NCBI GenBank assembly: GCA_024235095.1 | Contig: JACKNC010000001.1 | Coordinates: 310,001 to 374,000 of the forward strand | DNA: 64,000 nucleotides | DNA from: Gammaproteobacteria bacterium | Lineage (GTDB): Bacteria > Pseudomonadota > Gammaproteobacteria > Competibacterales > Competibacteraceae | Reading direction: 5' to 3' | In this document: in pieces, positions 1 to 9,406 of the stretch | How positions within the stretch are numbered: position 1 is the first letter of the stretch | Layout: each line of letters opens with the position of its first letter | Notes under the pieces: model-generated | What the model saw: the letters and a program-made list of their open reading frames with translations, nothing else | Databases searched by the model: none | What the model was told of the DNA's origin: nothing | Program-made: the position numbers and the translations under genes

Positions 1-1046
1 ATATCAGACACTCTCTGGAAGGACCGCATGGAATCGAAGATTTTCTTGAAATCGGGATTCTTCGCGGACTCCTCGGCGAAAATTTTCTGCGCGGTCTCAT
101 AAGCCGCTTTCAGAACATCGTCGGGATAGCGCCGCAACTGTGTGCCGCTTTGCACCAGCCGCTGAATCGCCAGCGGATTCTTGGCGTCGTAAGCCGCCAA
201 CATGCCGACATTCGCTTCAGCCGCAGCAGCCTCAAACGCGGACTGATAAGACTTGGGCAATTTATCCCACTGCTCCTTGTTCACATAGAACGACAGCACC
301 GGACCTGGCTCCCACCAACCGGGGTAATAATAGAACTTTGCGACTTTGTAGAACCCCAGTTTTTCATCATCATAAGGGCCGACCCACTCGGCGGCGTCAA
401 TCGCGCCCCGCTCCAGCGAAGGGTAAATCTCGCCACCGGGTAATGATTGCGGCACCGCGCCCAATGCCGAAAACACCTCGGCGCCGAAGCCAGGAATACG
501 GATCTTCAAACCTTTGAGATCATCCAGCGAGTTGATTTCCTTGCGGAACCATCCCCCCATCTGTGTACCGGTATTCCCGCCGGGGAAATTAACCACGTTG
601 TACTTGGCAAAGAACTCACGGAGTAACGGACCACCTTCGCCATCATAAAGCCAAGCGTTCATCTGTCGGGCCGTGAGGCCGAACGGCACCGAGCAATCCA
701 GCGAGAACGCCTTGTTCTTGCCATGGTAATAGTAAGAAGCCGTGTGACAGACCTCAACTGTGTTTTGCTGCACCGCATCCAGCACTCCAAAGGGCGGGAC
801 GATTTCACCGCCGGCGAACACGCGGATTTCAAACTTGCCATCCGTGATTTCCGCGACGCGCTTGGATAACACTTCGCCTGCACCGTAAATAGTGTCCAGG
901 CTCTTGGGAAAGCTCGACGCCATGCGCCATTTGATGGACGGCATCGACGATGAAGGTTCATCCGCAGCAAACACGGGAACGGCGGCGGCGCCAGCGGCCG
1001 TGGCCAAACCCAGCCCGGCCTTCTTGATAAAATCACGACGTTGCAT
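1..1046 (-). CDS. TRAP transporter substrate-binding protein, DctP/TakP type (3' end beyond window)
   Basis: Periplasmic solute receptor of a tripartite ATP-independent transporter, which captures a small carboxylate-type ligand for a DctQM permease. The start is ATG at 1046, preceded by GAGGAGGA at 1051-1058. The N terminus reads MQRRDFIKKAG, a twin-arginine type signal, followed by an Ala-rich stretch ending near VFAAD. The mature part has the family pattern WRMASSFPKSLDTIYGAGE, then FAGGEIVPP and the central LKGLKIRIPGFG segment. The reading frame stays open to base 1, so the C terminus and probably the dctQ/dctM genes lie off the left edge. The family call is firm. The ligand (alpha-keto acid or lactate would be typical for this subtype) cannot be read from the sequence. 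Confidence 0.88.
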   Translation of the reverse strand, partial: MQRRDFIKKAGLGLATAAGAAAVPVFAADEPSSSMPSIKWRMASSFPKSLDTIYGAGEVLSKRVAEITDGKFEIRVFAGGEIVPPFGVLDAVQQNTVEVCHTASYYYHGKNKAFSLDCSVPFGLTARQMNAWLYDGEGGPLLREFFAKYNVVNFPGGNTGTQMGGWFRKEINSLDDLKGLKIRIPGFGAEVFSALGAVPQSLPGGEIYPSLERGAIDAAEWVGPYDDEKLGFYKVAKFYYYPGWWEPGPVLSFYVNKEQWDKLPKSYQSAFEAAAAEANVGMLAAYDAKNPLAIQRLVQSGTQLRRYPDDVLKAAYETAQKIFAEESAKNPDFKKIFDSMRSFQRVSD

Positions 1047-1355
1047 GGTCTCCTCCTCGATGGGTCAGTGAATTGTAGTGCGTTCACGGCGACAGAAAGT
1101 CGCAATGCATTGTTCATAACTCTATCAGAGCTTTGCTTAATTGCACGGGACAAACCCATGAAAAAGCAGCGTAGATTTCCAGCCGATTAAAACCAAGTTG
1201 TAAAGATGGCGCTATCCTTGCTTGCAACCCTTGTTGGCGTGCGGTACCGTTTCAACCCGAACTGATTCAGGCAACATTTAATAACCCGTCGCCAGTATTC
1301 ATTGAACCGCAGTCCAATCCCCTGATCCTAAATCACGATCCTGCTGGAGCCTGTT
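1047..1355. other. divergent intergenic region
   Basis: About 310 bases separate the TRAP gene (minus) from the phosphodiesterase gene (plus). Promoters for both must lie here, but I see no convincing -35/-10 pair, operator or small gene. The only clear element is the Shine-Dalgarno sequence of the TRAP gene next to its start. Confidence 0.5.
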
Positions 1356-2957
1356 GTGACCCGAACTCTATTTATCGGCCTGGATGGCGCCACTTTTCAT
1401 ATTCTTGATGGCCTGACCCGCGACCAACCCGGTCAGGGCGTGGTTATGCCATTTCTCGGGCAGTTCATGGCAGATGGTTTTCGCGCGCCGTTGCGCTCGA
1501 CACCGCATCCACTGACCCCGCCAGCCTGGACCACGCTGGTCACTGGACGCAACCCCGGCGCGCATGGTATCTACGACTTCATACGCGTCGACGACCGCCA
1601 ACACGAGGTGTTTTTCACGCTTTACGACTTCCGCGATATTCGCTGCGAAACGATCTGGAGTATCGCCGAACGACAGGACCGCTCGGTGGTCTCGCTTAAT
1701 TTCCCGATGATGGCGCCGCCGCCCAAGCTCCACGGCAGCCTGATTCCCGGCTTCACTCCGTGGAAGCACCTGCGCCGTAATATGACTCCCGATACGCTCT
1801 ATGAACGGCTGCAAGCGATTCCCGGCTTCCATCCCAAAGAACTGGCCTGGGATTTCGAGCGGGAGAACCAGATTGGCGAAGACATGGACAGCGATTATCT
1901 GGCCGCCTGGATTGGCTATCACTTGCCGCGTGAAGAACTCTGGTTCCAGGTGGCTCGCAAGCTTCTGGTCGAAGATCAGCCAGCGCTGATGGCGGTGATG
2001 TTTGATGGCACGGATAAAATTCAGCATCAGGCCTGGGCGTATCTCGACCCGGAATTGCGTCCTGGCTCTCCTGACGAAACCTGGCTGCGCCTGCGCACGC
2101 TTTGTCTCGACTACTTCCGTAAACTGGATGGCTATCTGGCGGAGCTGGTGCGGTTAGCCGGCCCGGAAGCGCAAGTGTTCATGGCCTCGGATCATGGCTT
2201 CACCGGCTCCACCCGCGTCGTGCGCATTAATCGCTACCTGGCCGATCTAGGTTATCTAAGCTACCACGATGTTGCCGACAGCGACGCCGCCCGGCGCCGG
2301 GCCGCCAGTCCATTCGCTTACCTCGATTGGGAAAAAACCGTCGCTTACTGTCCCACGCCCTCCAGCAACGCCATTTTCATTCGCGTCGCCCGCGAACCGG
2401 GTCAGCCCGGTATTGCGCCGGCGGATTATCCAGCGTTCCGCGCCCGGCTGATCGAACAACTTTACGCTCTGCGCGATTCCGCAACCAGCGAACCGGTCAT
2501 TCGCGACATTCTGACCCGCGAGGCGGCTTTCCCCGGCCAGGCCAGCGCCAGCGCCCCGGATTTAACTCTGGTTCTCACCGATTACGGCTTTGTCTCGATC
2601 CGCAATCTGGAGCCAGTCATTTTCACCCGACCGGTCGCGACGGGCACGCACCACCCCGATGGCATCGTACTGGCCGGCGGTCCAGGCATCCAGCCTGGCG
2701 GGCATTGCGAACCACTGCCCATCGCCGGCATCGCCGCCAATCTGTTGCACAGTCTGGATTTGCCGATTCCCGCCGATTTCGACGGCCAGGTGATGACCAG
2801 CGCCTTCACCACCGACTTTCTGCGCGGCCGTCCGGTGCGCTCCGGCCTGCCGACCCGCCCGGTCAAAGATGGTGCAGTGCAGGAGGATGCGATTCCCGCC
2901 GAGGATCGGAACAAAATTCTGGCGCAACTGGCCATGCTGGGTTATCTGGAGGAATGA
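1356..2957 (+). CDS. alkaline phosphatase superfamily phosphodiesterase / nucleotide pyrophosphatase-like protein
   Basis: Predicted metal-dependent hydrolase of phosphate or sulfate esters, 533 residues. The first metal ligand is the Asp of LFIGLDGATF (residue 10). The likely nucleophile is a Thr in PPAWTTLVTG (about residue 59). Further metal-ligand candidates are MFDGTDKIQHQ, ASDHGF and GTHHPDG, in the order typical of type I phosphodiesterases. No signal peptide is obvious, so it is probably cytoplasmic. The GTG start at 1356 follows CTGGAG at 1344-1349. The stop overlaps the start of the next gene, so it is probably translationally coupled to the hydrolase. Nearby sulfotransferase genes make a sulfated or phosphorylated metabolite a possible substrate, but that is inference. 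Confidence 0.82.
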   Translation: MTRTLFIGLDGATFHILDGLTRDQPGQGVVMPFLGQFMADGFRAPLRSTPHPLTPPAWTTLVTGRNPGAHGIYDFIRVDDRQHEVFFTLYDFRDIRCETIWSIAERQDRSVVSLNFPMMAPPPKLHGSLIPGFTPWKHLRRNMTPDTLYERLQAIPGFHPKELAWDFERENQIGEDMDSDYLAAWIGYHLPREELWFQVARKLLVEDQPALMAVMFDGTDKIQHQAWAYLDPELRPGSPDETWLRLRTLCLDYFRKLDGYLAELVRLAGPEAQVFMASDHGFTGSTRVVRINRYLADLGYLSYHDVADSDAARRRAASPFAYLDWEKTVAYCPTPSSNAIFIRVAREPGQPGIAPADYPAFRARLIEQLYALRDSATSEPVIRDILTREAAFPGQASASAPDLTLVLTDYGFVSIRNLEPVIFTRPVATGTHHPDGIVLAGGPGIQPGGHCEPLPIAGIAANLLHSLDLPIPADFDGQVMTSAFTTDFLRGRPVRSGLPTRPVKDGAVQEDAIPAEDRNKILAQLAMLGYLEE

Positions 2958-3925
2958 TGCCGGTTGCGCCACTGGCTTCGGTTAATCTCAACTATTTGCG
3001 AATCCCGGCCCAAACCGAAGCGCCCATCTGCGGCGATCTGGTGCTGGTGCATGGCCTGGCGGCCAGTCTGGGATTCTGGCATCTGGGCATCGTTCGCGCG
3101 CTATCGGGGCTTTGCCGGTTAGTCGCTTATGATCTGCGCGGGCATGGCCGCAGCGCAATGGCGCCGACGGGCTACTCTATTCCCGAAATGGCCGATGACC
3201 TGGCCGCTCTGCTCGATCACCTCGGTCTAGAGCGAGTGCATCTGCTCGGCCACAGTTTCGGCGGCGCGATTGCCCTGCGCTTTGCCAGCCGGCATCCGGA
3301 GCGGGTGCATAGTCTGATACTGGCGGACGTGCGCCTGCGCGCCCTGCAACCTTATCATCGACTCCGCGACTGGATTGATTGGCCTCTGTGGCGTCCAATA
3401 CTACAACGCGCCGGTATTGAACTAAACGATATGGAGCCAGAGGGCGGTTATGCGCTGCTGACCGCCATGGCGCGGGCGCAGTCCCACACCACGAATACTC
3501 TGTCCATGCCGCTGTTCCAGACGCCCACCGGCAGCGTCCGGCGAAATGGCGCGGCTCAGCGCTGGCTGCAATTGCAGGAAACTACCTCGATCCGGCGCGA
3601 TTTGCGCGTATCCGATGGCCTGACGCCCGCCGTTTTGCGCGCCATTCGTCTGCCGGTGCTGGGCCTGTATGGCGAACGCTCGCCGGTGATGCCCACCGCA
3701 CGCGCCCTGCATCGCTTATGTCCGCATTACGAGTTGCATCGGGTGCGCCACGCCGGCCACTTCTTCCCGCTCACCCGGCCACGGCGACTGGTCAATATCG
3801 CCCTGCGTTTTCTGGCTACGCAAAGCGGGGTTGCCACGCATTCTGAACACCTCTTTGGGAGCATTGATCACGAGCATGAACCTGAACACGAGCATGAACC
3901 CGCCTCGCTCCTTGCGGCCTTCTGA
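2957..3925 (+). CDS. alpha/beta hydrolase
   Basis: Serine hydrolase of the alpha/beta fold, about 322 residues. Visible motifs are the oxyanion-loop HGLAAS, the YDLRGHG strand, the nucleophile elbow GHSFGG, and the C-terminal catalytic His in RHAGHFFP. Start choice: ATG 2957 sits 4 bases after GGAGG (2948-2952) and overlaps the upstream TGA. ATG 2954 is an alternative. The open frame extends upstream to 2327 through the phosphodiesterase gene, but that part is a shadow. The tail holds an odd acidic/His run (EHEPEHEHEPE) that overlaps the next gene's start. The substrate is unknown. Tight coupling suggests the hydrolase and phosphodiesterase act on one metabolite. Confidence 0.85.
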   Translation: MPVAPLASVNLNYLRIPAQTEAPICGDLVLVHGLAASLGFWHLGIVRALSGLCRLVAYDLRGHGRSAMAPTGYSIPEMADDLAALLDHLGLERVHLLGHSFGGAIALRFASRHPERVHSLILADVRLRALQPYHRLRDWIDWPLWRPILQRAGIELNDMEPEGGYALLTAMARAQSHTTNTLSMPLFQTPTGSVRRNGAAQRWLQLQETTSIRRDLRVSDGLTPAVLRAIRLPVLGLYGERSPVMPTARALHRLCPHYELHRVRHAGHFFPLTRPRRLVNIALRFLATQSGVATHSEHLFGSIDHEHEPEHEHEPASLLAAF

Positions 3926-5372
3926 ACCGGGTACAAAGCCCGGTTTGGCTCGCCAGCATTTCCGCCGCATCGCTGCCCACGGCTTTGGCGATCCCTATAA
4001 CGCCTACCCGCATTCGATGATCGCCTACAAGGGTTATGTCTACGTCGGCACCACCCGCGCCAACCTGTGCATGCTCAAGGTTTCCAAGATTCCATCCCGG
4101 TTCGCCTTCTGGCCGGTGGAGTGCCCGGAAGACTTATACGATCTGGACATGCGCGCGCAAATCTGGCGCTACGATCCGGTAGTTGAGGAATGGCGGGAAG
4201 TTTATCGTTCCCCCTGGATCGACAGCGTCGAAGGCAAATGCATTCCCCGCGACATGGGCTATCGCGGCATGGCGGTGTTCCAGGGCGAATCCGACCCCGA
4301 ACCTGCATTATATGTGTCCACCTACGCGTCGGCGGAAGGCCCAGGCGCCTATATCCTGCGTAGCGTCGATGGCGAGCATTTTGCGCCGGTATCCAAACCG
4401 GGCCTGCTGGAATTGCCAACCACCAGCATCCGCACCCTGACCGTTTTCAAGGATCGGCTGTTCACCTCGCCGACTGGACGGGCAGGCGGCAGTCCCAATG
4501 CAGCGGACATCGCGGTAATCTATGAAAGTCGTGATCCAATCCAGGGTGAGTGGACGCCGGTCAACCCGCCTGGTTTTGACGATCCGGACAACGTCAGTAT
4601 TTTTGAAATGGCGGCGTTTGGCAACCATCTTTACGCCGGGACGATTAATTTCAAGCAGGGTTTTCAAATCTGGCGGACTCAGGCTGATGGAGATCCGCCC
4701 TATACCTGGGAACAGGTCATGAGTCATGGCGCTTATCGGGGACCGCTCAACCAGGGCGTCGTCAGCCTGGCCGAATTCAACGGTGCGCTCTATGTCGGCG
4801 GCGGCATCCAGAATGGCGGTATTGACGGCGTGAACCGGGTCGGCCCCGCGGCGCCGGAACTCATCCGTCTGTACCCGGATAACCATTGGGACTTGCTCGT
4901 TGGCAATGCGCGCGAAACGCCGGACGGTTTCAAGCAACCTTTGTCCGGCTTCCGACCCGGTTTTAACAACCTGTTTAATGGCTATTTCTGGCGGATGGCC
5001 GCGCACGACGGCTGGCTGTATCTGGGCACGCTGGACTGGAGCCGGATGTTGCCCTACGCTGACCGGGAGCGCTGGCCAGCCTGGTTCCGGCGCACCGTGG
5101 ATCGGATCGGTCTGGAGAAAATTATCGAGCGACAATCCGGATTTGATCTTTATCGTAGCGCTGATGGCGAAAACTGGCTGCCAGTGACCACTAACGGCTT
5201 TGGCAATTCCTATAATTACGGCTTACGCGGACTGGTTTCTACGCCACAAGGATTGTATGTCGGTGCGGTTAATCCCTTCGGTCCCCAGGTCGCCTGTTGT
5301 GAAGAGGAACAGTGGCGCTACCAGGATAATCCGGATGGGGGTCTGGAGATTTGGCTGGGTTCTCAGGCATAG
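3876..5372 (+). CDS. propeller-like repeat protein (paralogue A)
   Basis: About 498 residues with recurring blocks of the form 'x-LYxG(T/V)' followed by 'QIWR/YRSxDGExW', for example KGYVYVGTT, NHLYAGTINF, GALYVGGG, DGWLYLGTLDW and QGLYVGAVNP. Such spacing suggests a beta-propeller of about six blades. No signal peptide is visible. The start is uncertain: ATG 3876 and ATG 3894 are both in frame and both overlap the hydrolase tail, and neither has a good ribosome site. A related protein is encoded at 14446-15708 and a third copy forms the C-terminal part of the lipoprotein at 6293-9379. The gene is followed after 7 bases by a sulfotransferase-like gene. The function is unknown; ligand or glycan binding is a guess. 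Confidence 0.72.
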   Translation: MNLNTSMNPPRSLRPSEPGTKPGLARQHFRRIAAHGFGDPYNAYPHSMIAYKGYVYVGTTRANLCMLKVSKIPSRFAFWPVECPEDLYDLDMRAQIWRYDPVVEEWREVYRSPWIDSVEGKCIPRDMGYRGMAVFQGESDPEPALYVSTYASAEGPGAYILRSVDGEHFAPVSKPGLLELPTTSIRTLTVFKDRLFTSPTGRAGGSPNAADIAVIYESRDPIQGEWTPVNPPGFDDPDNVSIFEMAAFGNHLYAGTINFKQGFQIWRTQADGDPPYTWEQVMSHGAYRGPLNQGVVSLAEFNGALYVGGGIQNGGIDGVNRVGPAAPELIRLYPDNHWDLLVGNARETPDGFKQPLSGFRPGFNNLFNGYFWRMAAHDGWLYLGTLDWSRMLPYADRERWPAWFRRTVDRIGLEKIIERQSGFDLYRSADGENWLPVTTNGFGNSYNYGLRGLVSTPQGLYVGAVNPFGPQVACCEEEQWRYQDNPDGGLEIWLGSQA

Positions 5373-5379
5373 GCTGATT

Positions 5380-6267
5380 ATGCAAGCCCCATTGTTTGTC
5401 CTGACGTGTATGCGTTCCTATTCCTCGCTGGTCAGCGCCATGCTCGGTCAACATCCCGACATGTACGGTTTGCCGGAACTCAATCTGTTCATGGCTGACA
5501 CCTTGGCTGGCGTCATGCGCAAATTGCAAATTGTCCGCCCGCAAAGTCTGCACGGTCTGCTGCGCGTCGTGGCGCAAACTGAATATCAAACCCAAACAGT
5601 CGAAACCATTGAGAGGGCGCAGGACTGGCTGCAAAAGCATTCTGGCGGAACGGCCCGTCACCTCTTGGAATATCTGGCTGAGCGTACCGGATCGCGCATT
5701 TTGATCGATAAAAGCCCCAGCACCGCCTTGAATCCAGCCAATCTGAAACGGCTACAGTCTAATTTCCCAGATGCGCGCATTTTGCACTTGGTGCGCCATC
5801 CCCGCGCGACCTGTAAATCCATCCACGAACTTCGGCAAAAAACCGCCCATAAGCGCGAAGAGGGTCAAGCAGACGAACTGACACCGGAACAGTTGTGGCT
5901 GCGCATCAATCGCAATATTCTGGATTTCACCGAGCGACTGTCCCTGGGTCAAAGTATGCGGATTCAGGGCGAACAATTACTGACCGAGCCGGAACGGTAT
6001 CTGGCGCAAATCACCGAATGGCTGGGTCTAAGCAGCGATGCGCACAGTCTTCAAGCTATGCTGCATCCAGAGTGTTCGCCCTATGCCTGCATAGGTCCGT
6101 CGAATGCGCGGTTTGGCAACGATCCCAACTTCCTACGCAATCCGCGCTATGCCAAAAGACCGATTCCCTTGCAACATCTGGAAGGGCCTTTGGAGTGGCA
6201 ACGCGACGGTGCTCAGGGTTTTTCCACGCAAACTCTGGCGATTGCTCGCCGGTTTGGTTATCACTGA
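5380..6267 (+). CDS. sulfotransferase family protein (paralogue A)
   Basis: About 295 residues with the two PAPS-binding signatures of the sulfotransferase fold. The N-terminal 5'-phosphosulfate-loop-like CMRSYSSLVSAMLGQHP resembles the SGRSGTSLLSxMLxxHP form. The 3'-phosphate-binding segment is LVRHPRATCKSIHEL. A DKSPS element lies between them. Arg-Ser-Tyr-Ser-Ser replaces the more usual Arg-Ser-Gly-Thr-Ser in the loop. ATG 5380 follows the propeller gene by 7 bases, so the two are probably co-transcribed. The protein at 13394-14308 is a paralogue (GMLGQHP, LSRHPRSTGKS, EKSPS). The acceptor is unknown. Confidence 0.8.
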   Translation: MQAPLFVLTCMRSYSSLVSAMLGQHPDMYGLPELNLFMADTLAGVMRKLQIVRPQSLHGLLRVVAQTEYQTQTVETIERAQDWLQKHSGGTARHLLEYLAERTGSRILIDKSPSTALNPANLKRLQSNFPDARILHLVRHPRATCKSIHELRQKTAHKREEGQADELTPEQLWLRINRNILDFTERLSLGQSMRIQGEQLLTEPERYLAQITEWLGLSSDAHSLQAMLHPECSPYACIGPSNARFGNDPNFLRNPRYAKRPIPLQHLEGPLEWQRDGAQGFSTQTLAIARRFGYH

Positions 6268-6292
6268 ATCCTCATCGAGGTTTGCAAAATTT

Positions 6293-9200
6293 ATGACTTC
6301 ACTACAGAACAGTACGGATGCATGGTTAAAAACCATGAGGTTTATGACTCATTTTACTATTCGTTTAGCCATTCTTGCTCTGTCCATGTTGCTAATCGCC
6401 GGTTGTCCTGTGGAGCAGGAATTCAGCCAGGTTGGTTTTGGCGATCGCACACAACCGCCATCGACTATAAATAATACCGTTGAATATTCAGCGAACAATC
6501 GTAGAGGGAAATTGATTGAACGATTCAATCAATTTGATCAAAACGGGGATGGTGTTCTAACTAGCGAGGAAGTAAAGCGTCCCAGACTTTTCAACAAGTT
6601 TGATGAAAACGCCGATGGTTTCATAACGCTGCAGGAAGCTGAAAATTATGTACGAAATCGGCGCTCGTCATCCTCTTATCGTAATAATAACTATCCCGAA
6701 AGAAGAAATTTTGAGAATGCTCCGCCGGTCCGGCCAACTGCAGACCCGGTCTATGCTAGTGTGACTCCTTATGATTCAGGAAGCGATTTACCTGATGATT
6801 TGGAAAACAGTTCACCGGAATTCAGCCAGCCACCTACAAGAGGTCGTTATACCAATAATTCTGGTGGTAATCGTGGCGGTAAACTGGTTGAGCGATTCAG
6901 GAAACTTGACCGGAACGGCGATGGCGTTCTCACCCGGGAAGAGGTGAAACGCCCTGATCTCTTTGAACGCCTAGATCAGAATGCGGATGGTTCCGTAACG
7001 CTGGAAGAAGCCAGGAGCTATGCGCGAAATCGCCGTCAATCCTCCCGCAATAATAAGGTATCTCGCTCCGAACCATCCGGCAATTTCCAAAACCCTGGGC
7101 TTGTAATAGCAAGCACTTCATCATCCTTACCGATTGATGATACGCCAGATGCTCATAATACTTCTCTTGGAATGAATCAAACCTTGAATGTTCGCTATGC
7201 GGACATTCCCGGTGTTGATCCTAACCTTGTCAGCCTGGATATTTATGCGCCAAAAACCGGTAAACAGCATCCTGTCGTTATCATGGTTCATGGCGGCGGT
7301 TGGCGACGAGGAGACAAAGCCAATCCAAATGTTGGAATAGACAAAGCCAACTTCTTTGTACCCTTGGGTTATGTATTCGTCAGCATTAACTATCGCTTGT
7401 CACCTGCTGTAAAACATCCCACGCATGTTCAGGATGTAGCAGCAGCAATCTCATGGATATACGATAGAATTAACCAATATGGGGGTGACAAAAATCATAT
7501 TTATTTGATGGGACATTCGGCTGGCGCGCACCTAGCGGCGCTGGTTGCCACCAACAATCAGTATCTCAATGCGCTGGGCAAAAACTTGTCAGTAATTAAG
7601 GGTGTGATATTGCTTGATAATGCCGGTTACGATTTAAATCGCGCCATTGATGATTTAGATGGCGGTAGAGAATTACGCAGCATGTATGAACAATCTTTTA
7701 GCAAGGACCGTAAACTTTGGAACAATGCATCTCCTGCTAAATATATTGCTCCTGGAAAAAACATTCCACCCTTTTTAATATTTTTCCATTCAGGCTCTAG
7801 TTCGACAAGAATAACGCTTTCCAATGATTTTGCCAAGTCATTGCGTAAAGCTGGCATCTCTGCCAAAGTGGTTTCAGTGCCTGGAAAAAACCATCAGGCC
7901 ATGAATAGCGACGTTGGGAAACCAGGGGATATCCTGACCGTTAATATTCTTGAATTTCTAAACGAACTATCGCCTTCCAGGCCGATATCAACTCCTGCAA
8001 TTGAACGCTCTATTTCTAAAACATCGCCTATCTCAAATGCCAAGGTGAGTTTTAAAGAAAACGAGAATACGCTTTCTCATCTACGCTTTTCGAAGGATTA
8101 CTTTCCTGGCACACGGGATCGTAAGGGAAATTTCATGGGAGGGACGGAAACAAATGCAATCGTAGCCTATGAGGGTCAGTTATATGCCGCCATCAGCTAC
8201 TGGAATTGGGATCGCACATCAGGTGAAAACCCCGGCGCACAAATCCTGGTCAAGCGTATTGCGCAGTCACCTTGGGAAGTTGATGTCAGCCCTGGGGTTG
8301 ACTACCTCAGATTTGCTGCGCTGCATTCGGTCAATTTTACGACCGATGACGCTGGTAAGAAGCTGGACAAGCCGGTTCCTGTATTATTAGCAGGCACCAA
8401 CTGGCAAGGCCAGGACAATTCAGCGATCATTTTTGCCAAAGAGGGCGGGCATGGATCATGGAAACGTTTGACTGTTACCAAAGATGCGCCTCGAACTGCG
8501 GGTGGTTATTCTGAAGTGCGGGTTATTTTTGATCACATTGACCACATAACCGGTGTTCACTATGTCTTTGCAGCAGTTGGCGATGGGCTTTATCGTGGCG
8601 TCTACGATCCTGATAGTTCTGAACATATTCGCTGGGAGTCCAATCCGGAAATGCGCTGGTCAGCGAATAGGCTATTAGCCGCTGCGGAAGCAAACGGTTC
8701 TTTATACGTGACTGTCAATATTGTCCCTAGGCGAGCCAAGGCCGGAGGATTATTCAGGCGCATTGATGGTTCCTCACCTCGTTGGGAACAGGTCTACGAG
8801 TGGCAATGGTCGCATCCTTATCACGAACATCCAAAGCCTAAATATGGGATGCGTGGTTTGACCGCAGTAGCAGGCGCGGATGGTTATGAATTTCTGCTGG
8901 GTGCGCGAGAACATCCAGGGGTCATCGATCACATTGATTTAAAAAATAAGCACGTTATGCCTGAGATTAATGTTCGTGACCTGGTTCAGAAGCATTTGAT
9001 GAATGGTAAAGAATACCTGCGAGTTACGCTCATCGCCTATAATAATATGTTGCCCGTAAGAAACCCTGACACCGGCATGTCTGCGCACTTGATTGGTTTG
9101 TGGATTAACCCGGACGTATCAGATTTAAAAATACAAAAAAGCTCGTGGTATCTCGTAAGATCAGCGAATGGAAAATATTCATTAGGGCGAGTTTTTGATC

Positions 9201-9379
9201 CAAAAAATCCTGATCCTGAACATGGATTGCGCGGTACAAGAACGATCTGTCAATCACCTTTCCCTGGAGAGAAAGGCAAGATTTTTTATTTCGGCGGTTT
9301 CGATGCAACAGGTGGCCCTTATCGAAATACTGCCTGGATTTACAAAGCAGAGCTACCTGTGTGGCCAACCTCAAATTAA
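6293..9379 (+). CDS. lipoprotein fusing two EF-hand pairs, an esterase/lipase domain and a propeller-like domain
   Basis: Multi-domain surface protein of about 1,010-1,028 residues. A lipoprotein signal (RLAILALSMLLIAGC, lipobox LIAGC) starts it. Two near-copies of an EF-hand pair follow at nt 6508-6660 and 6874-7035, with calcium loops DQNGDGVLT/DENADGFIT and DRNGDGVLT/DQNADGSVT, joined by low-complexity Ser/Asn/Arg linkers. Next is an alpha/beta esterase with oxyanion HGGGW and nucleophile GHSAGAH (about nt 7190-7960; a likely catalytic His in GKNHQAM). The last third (about nt 8090-9370) resembles the propeller genes at 3876 and 14446. Starts at 6293, 6335 and 6344 all keep the signal; 6344 gives the cleanest one. 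Calcium-dependent membrane-anchored hydrolysis is inferred. Base composition is more AT-rich than upstream. Confidence 0.8.
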   Translation: MTSLQNSTDAWLKTMRFMTHFTIRLAILALSMLLIAGCPVEQEFSQVGFGDRTQPPSTINNTVEYSANNRRGKLIERFNQFDQNGDGVLTSEEVKRPRLFNKFDENADGFITLQEAENYVRNRRSSSSYRNNNYPERRNFENAPPVRPTADPVYASVTPYDSGSDLPDDLENSSPEFSQPPTRGRYTNNSGGNRGGKLVERFRKLDRNGDGVLTREEVKRPDLFERLDQNADGSVTLEEARSYARNRRQSSRNNKVSRSEPSGNFQNPGLVIASTSSSLPIDDTPDAHNTSLGMNQTLNVRYADIPGVDPNLVSLDIYAPKTGKQHPVVIMVHGGGWRRGDKANPNVGIDKANFFVPLGYVFVSINYRLSPAVKHPTHVQDVAAAISWIYDRINQYGGDKNHIYLMGHSAGAHLAALVATNNQYLNALGKNLSVIKGVILLDNAGYDLNRAIDDLDGGRELRSMYEQSFSKDRKLWNNASPAKYIAPGKNIPPFLIFFHSGSSSTRITLSNDFAKSLRKAGISAKVVSVPGKNHQAMNSDVGKPGDILTVNILEFLNELSPSRPISTPAIERSISKTSPISNAKVSFKENENTLSHLRFSKDYFPGTRDRKGNFMGGTETNAIVAYEGQLYAAISYWNWDRTSGENPGAQILVKRIAQSPWEVDVSPGVDYLRFAALHSVNFTTDDAGKKLDKPVPVLLAGTNWQGQDNSAIIFAKEGGHGSWKRLTVTKDAPRTAGGYSEVRVIFDHIDHITGVHYVFAAVGDGLYRGVYDPDSSEHIRWESNPEMRWSANRLLAAAEANGSLYVTVNIVPRRAKAGGLFRRIDGSSPRWEQVYEWQWSHPYHEHPKPKYGMRGLTAVAGADGYEFLLGAREHPGVIDHIDLKNKHVMPEINVRDLVQKHLMNGKEYLRVTLIAYNNMLPVRNPDTGMSAHLIGLWINPDVSDLKIQKSSWYLVRSANGKYSLGRVFDPKNPDPEHGLRGTRTICQSPFPGEKGKIFYFGGFDATGGPYRNTAWIYKAELPVWPTSN

Positions 9380-9406
9380 AGACTCTGGAAAGAAGGAGGA
9401 AAAGTA

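Noticed and set aside
659..1159. 166-codon minus-strand frame
   Set aside because: Overlaps the TRAP binding-protein gene in another frame. The real frame runs from 1046 to the left edge with a twin-arginine signal.
2327..2956. Long N-terminal extension of the alpha/beta hydrolase frame
   Set aside because: The extension overlaps the phosphodiesterase gene in another frame and has low-complexity Arg/Pro-rich sequence. The ribosome site and homology place the start at 2957.
4308..5135. 275-codon minus-strand frame
   Set aside because: Antisense to the propeller gene, with no motif or ribosome site.
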